Part shown: positions 27,995 to 36,921 of the stretch, one piece after another
How positions within the stretch are numbered: the stretch's first letter is position 1
Layout: each line of letters begins with the position of its first letter
From: Microbacteriaceae bacterium UBA1487
GTDB taxonomy: Bacteria > Actinomycetota > Actinomycetes > Actinomycetales > Microbacteriaceae
DNA length: 40,964 nucleotides
Assembly: GCA_002325245.1 (NCBI GenBank)
Contig: DCRR01000024.1
Span: 25,668 to 66,631 of the forward strand
Direction of reading: 5' to 3'
Translations under genes and position numbers: made by a program
Notes under the pieces: generated by a model
Database searches by the model: none
What the model saw: the letters and a program-made list of their open reading frames with translations, nothing else
Told to the model about the DNA's origin: nothing

Positions 27995-28049
27995 CACCGG
28001 CCCCACCACCGCCCACGACCCCGACCCCGACCCCGAGAGAATGAGGACC

Positions 28050-29009
<960 letters not shown>

Positions 29010-29015
29010 GCACTC

Positions 29016-30329
29016 ATGGCACTCTCCGGATGGTTCGTCGCGCTCCTCGCGCTGGGAGCGGTTCCCACGATCGCGGTCGGGGGTCCCTGGGGTCTGCTCG
29101 GCTGGCTCGCGCTCTGCGGCGCGCTCATCGCCGTGGATCTGCTCGCAGCAGGGTCGCCGCGAAAGCTGCGGATCTCGCGCGAGACTCCCGCCCGGGTTCG
29201 ACTGGGCGAGTCGGCCCCCTCGCGCCTGCTGATCGCCAACGAGGGCCGACGCGCCGTCCACGGCGTCGTGCGCGTTGCCTGGCAGCCCTCCGCGGGGGCC
29301 TCCCCCGCCCGCCAGCGGATCGTGCTCCCCGCGGGCGAGCGCCGCGCGCTGACGACGACGCTGACACCGATCCGCCGCGGGGAGCGCCGCGCCGCGCACG
29401 TCACCGTGCGCGCGTTCGGGCCGTTGCGACTCGCTGCGCGCCAGGCCACGCTGGCGGCTCCCGGCGCGATCCGCGTCCTGCCGCCGTTCCACTCGCGTCG
29501 TCACCTCCCCTCGCGACTCGCCCGGCTGCGCGAACTGGACGGCCGCACGAGCGTCATGCTGCGTGGCCAGGGCACCGAGTTCGACTCGCTGCGCGAGTAC
29601 GTGCGGGGGGACGACGTGCGCTCGATCGACTGGCGCGCGACGGCCCGGCGACGCGACCCCGCCGGCGGCGAGCTTCAGCTGGTGGTGCGCACCTGGCGAC
29701 CCGAACGGGACCGCCGGGTCGTGATCGTGGTCGACTCCGGTCGCACCTCGGCGGCCCGCATCGACCGCGAGCCGCGCCTGGACACGGCGTTCGAGTCGAG
29801 CCTCCTGCTCGCCGCGCTGGCCAGCCGAGCGGGCGATCACGTCGACCTGGTCGTGTTCGACCGCCGCGTGCGCGGGCGGGTTCAGGGGGCGACGGGACCG
29901 GAGCTGCTGTCGCGCATGGTCGACGCGATGGCGCCGATCGAGCCCGACCTGATCGAGACCGACTGGAGCGCCGTGCCGGGCCTGGTGCGGCACATCACCC
30001 CGCATCGCGCCCTGGTCGTGCTGCTCACCTCGATCGACACGCCGGGCTCCTCGCGCGCCCTGCTGTCGGCGCTCCCGCAGCTCACCCGCCACCACACCGT
30101 GCTGGTGGCTTCGGTCACCGACCCGGAGATCCAGGCGGCGACGACGCAGCGCGGAAACCGGAGCGAGGTGTATCGCGCCGCCGCCGCCGAGCGCGCGCTG
30201 CTCGACGCCGCCCGGGTAGCCGCCGCCATCCGCCAATCGGGCGCCGAGGTCGTCACCTCGACGCCTGCCGAGCTGCCGCCGGCCGTTGCCGACCGCTACC
30301 TGGAGCTGAAGGCCGCCGGACGGCTCTGA
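29016..30329 (+). CDS. DUF58 membrane protein, MoxR partner
   Basis: A 437-residue protein with two N-terminal helices (about residues 2-20 and 22-43), an exported or membrane-proximal beta domain and a C-terminal VWA-like cytoplasmic region. The DUF58 signature GTEFDSLREYVRGDDVRSID with WRATAR is present at about 189-212. The VWA metal site is degenerate: the motif reads VDSGRTS where DxSxS is expected, so normal metal binding is doubtful. DUF58 proteins pair with MoxR ATPases; this pairing is clear here from adjacency. The substrate complex is unknown, with candidates among the DUF4129, DUF4350 and SpoIIM neighbours. Confidence 0.9.
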   Translation: MALSGWFVALLALGAVPTIAVGGPWGLLGWLALCGALIAVDLLAAGSPRKLRISRETPARVRLGESAPSRLLIANEGRRAVHGVVRVAWQPSAGASPARQRIVLPAGERRALTTTLTPIRRGERRAAHVTVRAFGPLRLAARQATLAAPGAIRVLPPFHSRRHLPSRLARLRELDGRTSVMLRGQGTEFDSLREYVRGDDVRSIDWRATARRRDPAGGELQLVVRTWRPERDRRVVIVVDSGRTSAARIDREPRLDTAFESSLLLAALASRAGDHVDLVVFDRRVRGRVQGATGPELLSRMVDAMAPIEPDLIETDWSAVPGLVRHITPHRALVVLLTSIDTPGSSRALLSALPQLTRHHTVLVASVTDPEIQAATTQRGNRSEVYRAAAAERALLDAARVAAAIRQSGAEVVTSTPAELPPAVADRYLELKAAGRL

Positions 30330-30357
30330 TTCCGCGGGAAAGGACCGCTCGGGCGGT

Positions 30358-30363
30358 AGCCTG
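30358..30363 (+). promoter_or_regulatory. Possible -10 element of the aquaporin gene
   Basis: TAGCCT, the same hexamer as in front of the DUF3499 and glycosyltransferase genes. It would start an mRNA near 30370 with a leader of about 30 bases. Readthrough from the DUF58 gene across the 70-base gap is also possible. Confidence 0.35.
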
Positions 30364-30399
30364 GGCGCGCTCAACTCGCACCTAGAAACGGAACCGCAC

Positions 30400-31101
30400 A
30401 TGGCTGACGCCTCCTCCCCCTCGATGCTCTCGCGACTGATCGCTGAGACCTTCGGAACCTTCATGCTCGTCTTCGGCGTCATCGGCGCCGCGCTGTTCAT
30501 CTCGAGCGCGACCGGCCCGCTCGCCGTCGCCCTCGGCGTCGGTCTGGCCGTCATGGTCTCGGCCTACGCGGTCGGCCACATCTCCGGCGGGCACTTCAAC
30601 CCGGCCGTGTCGTTCGGTGCCGCGGCCGCGGGGCGGATGCCCTGGAAGGATGTCGCCCCCTACCTCGGCGCGCAGTTCGTCGGCGGTCTCCTCGCCGCCG
30701 CCGTGCTGTTCGTGATCGGCTCGGGCACCGGCACATCGCCGGACTTCGGCGCGGTCTCGAACGGCTTCGGCGCGCTCTCGCCTGGCGGATTCGACGTCGT
30801 CGCCGTCGTCGTCGCCGAGTTCGTGGCGACCCTGCTGTTCGTCTGGGTCATCCTCGGAGTGACGGCGCCCGGCTCCACGACCGCCGGCTTCGCGCCGCTC
30901 GCGATCGGCCTCGCGCTCACCATGTTCCACCTGGTGCTGATCCCGGTCTCGAACGCCTCGCTGAACCCCGCGCGCTCGCTCGCGACCGCCGCCTTCGGCG
31001 GCCCCGACGCCCTGGCGCAGCTGTGGGTTTTCCTGCTGGTTCCGGTGCTCGGCGGTCTGGTGGCCGGCGTGAGCTTCAAGGCCGTGTTCGGCCGCAAGTA
31101 G
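30400..31101 (+). CDS. Aquaporin (MIP family channel)
   Basis: A 233-residue six-helix channel with both half-helix motifs: NPA at residues 67-69 in SGGHFNPAVSF and NPA at 189-191 in ASLNPARSL, the second followed by the selectivity-filter Arg192. Length and the absence of the large glycerol-facilitator insertions favour a water channel of the AqpZ type over GlpF, though I did not verify the other filter residues. It allows fast water flow across the membrane on osmotic shock. It lies between the MoxR operon and the converging spoIIM-family gene, unusual company for an aquaporin, and has a strong hairpin after its stop. Confidence 0.93.
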   Translation: MADASSPSMLSRLIAETFGTFMLVFGVIGAALFISSATGPLAVALGVGLAVMVSAYAVGHISGGHFNPAVSFGAAAAGRMPWKDVAPYLGAQFVGGLLAAAVLFVIGSGTGTSPDFGAVSNGFGALSPGGFDVVAVVVAEFVATLLFVWVILGVTAPGSTTAGFAPLAIGLALTMFHLVLIPVSNASLNPARSLATAAFGGPDALAQLWVFLLVPVLGGLVAGVSFKAVFGRK

Positions 31102-31115
31102 TACCGGCTGACGAT

Positions 31116-31149
31116 CGAAGGGCCCGGCGCGCAGGCGTCGGGCCCTTCG
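31116..31149. terminator. Bidirectional hairpin terminator
   Basis: CGAAGGGCCCG (31116-31126) and CGGGCCCTTCG (31139-31149) form a perfect 11-pair stem with a 12-base loop between the converging aquaporin and SpoIIM-family genes. No T tract follows in either direction, common for actinobacterial terminators. Confidence 0.75.
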
Positions 31150-31164
31150 TGGTCGCAGCGCGGC

Positions 31165-32160
31165 TCAGGCGCTGACGATCTCGCGGGATCCGGACTCGAA
31201 CTCGGTGAGATCGCCCGTCTCCCCGGCGCGCACGGCACGACGACCGACGCCCCACTGGTAGCCGACGACGGCGAGCAGGGCGACCGTGCCGATGCCGATC
31301 TTGATCGCCCAGGGCCAGTCCTGCCGCGTGACGTAGCCCTCGATGACGCCCGAGATGAGCAGCGCCAGCGCGGTCCCCACGACGATCGTGAAGAACGCGC
31401 GGCCGTCCTCGGCGAGCGCCTGCGCGCGGGTGCGACCGCCGGGGGCGACCCACGACCAGAAGATCAGCAGCCCCGCGGCAGCCGCGAGGAAGATCGCGTA
31501 CAGCTCGAGCTGGCCGTGCGGGGCGATGTAGAGGAAGAAGTGGTCCAGTCGGTCGTAGTGGTCCATGATCGCGGCGGTGATGCCGAGGCCCTGCGCGTTG
31601 CTGAAGATCACGTAGGGCACCCAGACGCCGACGATCCCGAACATGATGCACTGGGCCGCGATCCACGCGTTGTTCGTCCAGACCTGCCCGGCGAAGGCCG
31701 CCTCGGAGTTGTTCGAGTAGTAGGCGACGAACTCCTGCTCGGCGTAGCGCCGCAGCGTGGCCTCGGGGCCGAGCGAGGCGAACACGGCGGGATCATTCGC
31801 CACCCAGACCGCGAAGGCCGCGGCGATCGCGACGGTCGCGAACGCGACCGCGAGGGTCGCCCAGCGGATCCGGTAGAGCGCCGCGGGCAGCTGCAGCGCG
31901 AAGAAGCGGGTCACCTGCTCCAGCGGGTTGCTCGGCGCCCCGGTGAACCGCAGCCGCGCGCGGGACAGCGCCAGCGACAGCCGCGTCGCCGGGACGGACT
32001 CGCCCACCGTCGTCTTCATCGCCGACAGCTGCGTCGCCCCGGACTGGTAGAGCTCGATCAGCTCATCCGCCTCGGCTCCGTCGAGGTGCCGCTGCTTGGC
32101 CACCTGGGCAAGCCGGTCCCAGTCCGCACGGTGGGCGGCAGAGTAGGCGTCGAGGTCCAT
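31165..32160 (-). CDS. SpoIIM-family (stage II sporulation M-like) membrane protein
   Basis: A 331-residue protein. A soluble N-terminal helical part (YSAAHRADWDRLAQVAKQRHLDGAEADELIELYQ in pieces) is followed by five helices, including WATLAVAFATVAIAAAFAV, IMFGIVGVWVPYVIFSNA, LYAIFLAAAAGLLIFWSWV, VVGTALALLISGVIEGYV and IGIGTVALLAVVGYQWG. SpoIIM takes part in engulfment wall remodelling in Bacillus; non-sporulating actinobacteria keep a relative beside MoxR/RDD genes. The organism need not sporulate. The start ATG at 32160 has a TATCCT hexamer eight bases before it. Divergent from the RDD gene by 19 bases. Confidence 0.88.
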   Translation of the reverse strand: MDLDAYSAAHRADWDRLAQVAKQRHLDGAEADELIELYQSGATQLSAMKTTVGESVPATRLSLALSRARLRFTGAPSNPLEQVTRFFALQLPAALYRIRWATLAVAFATVAIAAAFAVWVANDPAVFASLGPEATLRRYAEQEFVAYYSNNSEAAFAGQVWTNNAWIAAQCIMFGIVGVWVPYVIFSNAQGLGITAAIMDHYDRLDHFFLYIAPHGQLELYAIFLAAAAGLLIFWSWVAPGGRTRAQALAEDGRAFFTIVVGTALALLISGVIEGYVTRQDWPWAIKIGIGTVALLAVVGYQWGVGRRAVRAGETGDLTEFESGSREIVSA

Positions 32161-32168
32161 CTGCTGTC

Positions 32169-32174
32169 AGGATA
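32169..32174 (-). promoter_or_regulatory. -10 element of the SpoIIM-family gene
   Basis: TATCCT on the minus strand ends eight bases before the ATG at 32160, giving a leaderless or nearly leaderless mRNA. The 19-base divergent gap leaves room for little else, so the RDD promoter must overlap the spoIIM-family coding region. Confidence 0.45.
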
Positions 32175-32179
32175 ACCAC

Positions 32180-33052
32180 ATGGAACGCGCGGTGACACCG
32201 ACTCACCTTGGTTCCGACGAGTCCGTCGACGAGCTCGACCGCCGCGAGCTGCTGACCGGCGAGGCGGTGGGCCTCGACCTGCGACCGGCCGGCTTCGCCC
32301 TGCGGGCGGCGGGCGCCATCATCGACTTCGTCGCGCTCGTGCTGCTCTATGTGGCGCTGTGGCTCGGCCTGGCCTTCCTCGCCACGGAATCCGGAGCCGA
32401 GGAGGCTGTCTTCACGATCATCGCGATCGCCTCGCTCGTGCTCTGCATCGTCATCATCCCGGTGCTCGTCGAGACGCTCAGCCGAGGCAAGTCACTCGGC
32501 AAGCTCGCCGTCGGAGCCCGCATCGTGCGCGACGACGGCGGCGCGATCGGGTTCCGCCACGCCGCCATCCGCGCGCTCGTCGGCGTGCTCGAGATCTACA
32601 TGACCTTCGGCGGGCTCGCGGCCATCGTCGGACTCATGAGCGAGCGCAGCAAGCGCCTCGGCGATCTGCTCGCCGGCACCTACGCCCAGTACGAGCGCGT
32701 CGACCGTGCCGAGGCTCCGGTGTTCGGCGTGCCGGCAGAGCTCGCCTCGTGGGCAAGCACGGCCGACGTCGCGCGACTGCCGGACGCCCTCTCGCGGCGC
32801 ATCGCGCAGTTCCTCGCGCACGCGGGCAAGTTCACGCCGGAACGGCGGTCCGCCGTCGCTCAGGGCCTCGCCACCGAGGCTGCCGTGTTCGTCTCGCCGA
32901 TTCCGAGCGTCGACCCGGAGCTGCTGCTCGCCGGAATCACCGTCGTGCGGAGGGAGCGCGAGAGCGCGGCGCTCGCGCTCGAGGCCGAGCGTCTGCACCG
33001 CCTCGACGCCGCACTGCGGGATCGCCCGCACGGCTTCCCAGAGCGCGGCTGA
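32180..33052 (+). CDS. RDD-family membrane protein
   Basis: A 290-residue protein with the RDD signature: PAGFALRAAGAIIDFVALVLLY at about 33-54 (the conserved Arg, then Asp in IDF), a second helix (FTIIAIASLVLCIVIIPVLVE) and a third (LVGVLEIYMTFGGLAAIVGL) next to GKLAVGARIVRDDG and SERSKRLGDLLAGTYAQYERV. RDD proteins include transporter-like and regulatory membrane proteins of mostly unknown function. The last 110 residues form an extra soluble helical domain (RLPDALSRRIAQFLAHAG, LLAGITVVRRERESA). It pairs with SpoIIM and MoxR genes in many actinobacteria. Confidence 0.88.
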   Translation: MERAVTPTHLGSDESVDELDRRELLTGEAVGLDLRPAGFALRAAGAIIDFVALVLLYVALWLGLAFLATESGAEEAVFTIIAIASLVLCIVIIPVLVETLSRGKSLGKLAVGARIVRDDGGAIGFRHAAIRALVGVLEIYMTFGGLAAIVGLMSERSKRLGDLLAGTYAQYERVDRAEAPVFGVPAELASWASTADVARLPDALSRRIAQFLAHAGKFTPERRSAVAQGLATEAAVFVSPIPSVDPELLLAGITVVRRERESAALALEAERLHRLDAALRDRPHGFPERG

Positions 33053-33070
33053 GCCGCGCCGCCGCGCCGC

Positions 33071-34552
<1,482 letters not shown>

Positions 34553-34607
34553 GGTCCTATTCTCGCAAGGTTCTGCGCCGTGTTACCTGCGCGGCTCCGA
34601 CACCGCC

Positions 34608-34823
34608 TCAGGCGACCGTGTTGCGCGAGGTCGGGTGCCGCACGACCTGCCAGCCCTGCGGGGCCGAGAGCCGCTCCGCGTGGCGCGCGCACAGGTCGTA
34701 GCTGTGCGGCTCGTGCCGACCGACGAGAGGACCGAGCACCGCCATCGCGTCCGCGTAGTCATAGGTGAGCGTCGCCACGGCGTCCTCGCCGCAGGCGACC
34801 TTGCTGCACGGCCGACTCGTCAC
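34608..34823 (-). CDS. DUF3499 family small protein
   Basis: A 71-residue protein with four likely zinc ligands: Cys6 and Cys11 (RPCSKVACGE) and Cys45 with His48 (YDLCARHAE). The core AVATLTYDYADAMAVLGPL is the family signature. Conserved in nearly all actinobacteria next to an Rv3259-type gene; function unknown. I use the GTG at 34821-34823; longer in-frame starts would run into the divergent neighbour and lack support. A TAGCCT -10 lies seven bases before it. It ends 55 bases before the ahcY start on the same strand. Confidence 0.85.
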   Translation of the reverse strand: MTSRPCSKVACGEDAVATLTYDYADAMAVLGPLVGRHEPHSYDLCARHAERLSAPQGWQVVRHPTSRNTVA

Positions 34824-34830
34824 GAGTGCC

Positions 34831-34836
34831 AGGCTA
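34831..34836 (-). promoter_or_regulatory. -10 element of the DUF3499 gene, leaderless
   Basis: TAGCCT on the minus strand, seven bases, then GTG. It stands 17 bases from the divergent TACACT on the plus strand, so the two -10 elements share one 42-base gap. Confidence 0.5.
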
Positions 34837-34853
34837 CCCCTCGATGCGCGTCG

Positions 34854-34859
34854 TACACT
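34854..34859 (+). promoter_or_regulatory. -10 element of the 34866 gene, leaderless
   Basis: TACACT, six bases, then ATG at 34866. The -35 region on this strand would coincide with the -10 of the divergent DUF3499 gene, so the two promoters probably compete. Confidence 0.5.
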
Positions 34860-34865
34860 GGCGAC

Positions 34866-35309
34866 ATGCCCCGCCCGGTCTCCCGCTCCCTCGACTCGGT
34901 CGCCCGCGGTCGAGGCCGCGATCGGCACGGGCGCGGGCTGCGCTCCGCGGTGACCGGTCCCCACCTTCCGCTGCTCCGGTCGCGGGTCGGGTTCTTCGAT
35001 AACTGCGTCTCATCGTCGCTGGAATACGTGCGCGACCTGTGGCCGAACGAGCTCGCGAACGTGACGGTGCACATCGCCAACGCGCCGACCGGACCGCTCG
35101 CCGCGTCCGGTGTGGATCGCTGGCACGTCGATCGGCGGGCGCGCGCCATCGTGCTCTACCGCATCCCCATCGAGCGCCTGACGCGGCTGCACCGCGACGA
35201 CGACTGGCACCGGCGCTCACTCATCGAGAGCTGCGTGTTCCGGGCTGTCGCCGAACTGCTCGGCAAGGACCCCTGGGACATCGCGCCGGAGCGCTACCGG
35301 CACTTCTGA
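34866..35309 (+). CDS. Rv3259-type metallopeptidase-like protein lacking HExxH
   Basis: A 147-residue protein. After a basic N-terminus (residues 1-35) comes a core containing SRVGFFDNCVSSSLEYVRDLWPNELANVTVHIAN and IVLYRIPIERL, then SLIESCVFRAVAELLGKDPW and a PERYRHF end. It matches the minimal zincin (metallopeptidase family) shape kept beside DUF3499 genes, but the active-site helix reads IESCVFRAV where a zinc protease would have HExxH, so it is probably not a protease. It could act as a binding protein. The start ATG at 34866 fits the family and the leaderless -10; in-frame codons upstream run into the DUF3499 gene region. Confidence 0.82.
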   Translation: MPRPVSRSLDSVARGRGRDRHGRGLRSAVTGPHLPLLRSRVGFFDNCVSSSLEYVRDLWPNELANVTVHIANAPTGPLAASGVDRWHVDRRARAIVLYRIPIERLTRLHRDDDWHRRSLIESCVFRAVAELLGKDPWDIAPERYRHF

Positions 35310-35343
35310 GCCGCGTGGAGACGTCCGCCCCGCCCGCGCCGCG

Positions 35344-36921
35344 CTACGGGTAGACGGTGATCGGGTCGGCGAGCGGACGCGATCCGACGAGCACCCCGGA
35401 GGCGAGCTCGCCCGCCTCGGCGTAACTGAGCGAGGCGCGCAGCCCGGTGGCGCCGCTCACCCGGAGGGTGGCGCCGGCGGTCACGGCCGACGAGATCGCC
35501 GACCCCGCCGGCACGACGTAGTCGGCGGTCTCGCCCCCGACCGTCGCGACCGCAACGCTCACCGCGGCGTCCGTCGGATTCACGAGCGTGATCATCGGCT
35601 GCGGCGCGTTCGCGACCGCGACGAGGAGGTCGGTGGGCAGCGCGGGCGCCGCAGCGAACCAGGCGAAATCGCTCGCGGGCGCCGCCACGAAGGGATCGAG
35701 CGCCGCGTCATCATCCGAACCCGTGTCGACGGCCGTCGTCGCCCGCGCCGCGGCCACCACGGGGACCTCCGCGTCGACGTAGACGGTGTAGATGCCGTCC
35801 GGCAGGGCCGACAGCGCTTCGGCATCGATCCCGGCGCCGAGATCGACCTCGGCGACGCGCTGCGGCTCGAGTTCGAGCGCGAAGGTCGACACCACCTCGG
35901 CGGCGGCGCCGTCGATCGGCTCCGCCACGACCCGCACGGTGACCGAGCCCTCCTCGTCGCCCGGGATCAGGAGCCGGATCGCCGCACTCGCATCGCCCCA
36001 GTCCTCGCGCGCGCTGGCCCGGCTGACGCCCAGCGAGTCCTCGATGCGCACACCGGGGATCACGAGCGAGGTGCCCGGCTCGTCCGTCGAGCCGATGATC
36101 TCGACGCCGCCGTCGTCCAGACCGCGCACGATCGACTGCTGGAGGGCTGCCGTGATCCGCCCGCCTCGCGCCTCGACCTCGACCACGGGCGAGGCGACGC
36201 CAGGCGCGAATCCGGCGAGCGAGACGACGCGCTGCGCCCCTGCCGGAACGGAGATCCCGCTGAGTCCGGGCGCGGTGAGCGCACCGGTCTCGCCCCAGAG
36301 CCGGAGCGTCACCTCGGCGTCCACGTCGCTCGGATTGCTCAGCACGAGGGCGGTGCTGCGCCCCAGGCTCAGGGAACCGCCGACCAGCCAGGTCGAGCCG
36401 CTCGGCTCGACGCACGGCGAGGCCGCGAGCCCGGAGAATCCGGGGGCGGCGGACGTCTGTGCGGTGGCGCCGGCGAGCAGCACGCCGTCGCCTGCGGGCG
36501 CCGAGAGGACGATCGGCGCCGCGTCCAGACCGGTGAGCTCGACCCCCGGATCCGCGAGCACGGTCTCACTCACCGACGCGCCGCTCGCCGCCGCGACCAG
36601 CTCCGCGCTTGACACCGCGACCGCCGTCTCGGCGTTGCCGCCGGTCTCATCGCCGAAGCGCACGAGCCCGCCCGAGCACACACGCAGCTGATCGGCCGGT
36701 TCCGGGGTCACCACGACTCCGGCGGAGGTCGCACCGATGTCCGGCACCGAGACGAGCCCGACGGCCGCGACCGTCGCCGCCGCAACGGCGAGCGCGACGG
36801 TCCCCGCGGCGACGCGCCCGCCGACGCGGACAGCGCGGCCGACGGCTCCGGGCGCATGCCGCGTGTCGGAACCCGGCGTCGGCTCCGGCTGCGACGTGTC
36901 GGACTGCGTCGGCTCAGGCAT
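35344..36921 (-). CDS. DUF5719 family exported protein
   Basis: A 525-residue protein. A short cytoplasmic Pro-rich tail (residues 1-30) precedes a helix near 38-60 (VAAGTVALAVAAATVAAVGLV), then a long exported region of beta strands rich in Ala, Val, Asp and Ser with repeated patterns such as STALVLSNPSDVDAEVTLRLWG and MITLVNPTDAAVSVAVATVGG, each like an immunoglobulin-type repeat around an N-P-(S/T)-D-(V/A) turn. No catalytic motif. Its start overlaps the glycosyltransferase stop by eight bases, implying a shared task, for example anchoring or display of a surface glycan. Function is not known to me. Confidence 0.82.
   Translation of the reverse strand: MPEPTQSDTSQPEPTPGSDTRHAPGAVGRAVRVGGRVAAGTVALAVAAATVAAVGLVSVPDIGATSAGVVVTPEPADQLRVCSGGLVRFGDETGGNAETAVAVSSAELVAAASGASVSETVLADPGVELTGLDAAPIVLSAPAGDGVLLAGATAQTSAAPGFSGLAASPCVEPSGSTWLVGGSLSLGRSTALVLSNPSDVDAEVTLRLWGETGALTAPGLSGISVPAGAQRVVSLAGFAPGVASPVVEVEARGGRITAALQQSIVRGLDDGGVEIIGSTDEPGTSLVIPGVRIEDSLGVSRASAREDWGDASAAIRLLIPGDEEGSVTVRVVAEPIDGAAAEVVSTFALELEPQRVAEVDLGAGIDAEALSALPDGIYTVYVDAEVPVVAAARATTAVDTGSDDDAALDPFVAAPASDFAWFAAAPALPTDLLVAVANAPQPMITLVNPTDAAVSVAVATVGGETADYVVPAGSAISSAVTAGATLRVSGATGLRASLSYAEAGELASGVLVGSRPLADPITVYP

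Noticed and set aside
34553..34607. SAH riboswitch before ahcY
   Set aside because: The gap is only 55 bases and shows no matching structure; a leaderless start is more likely.
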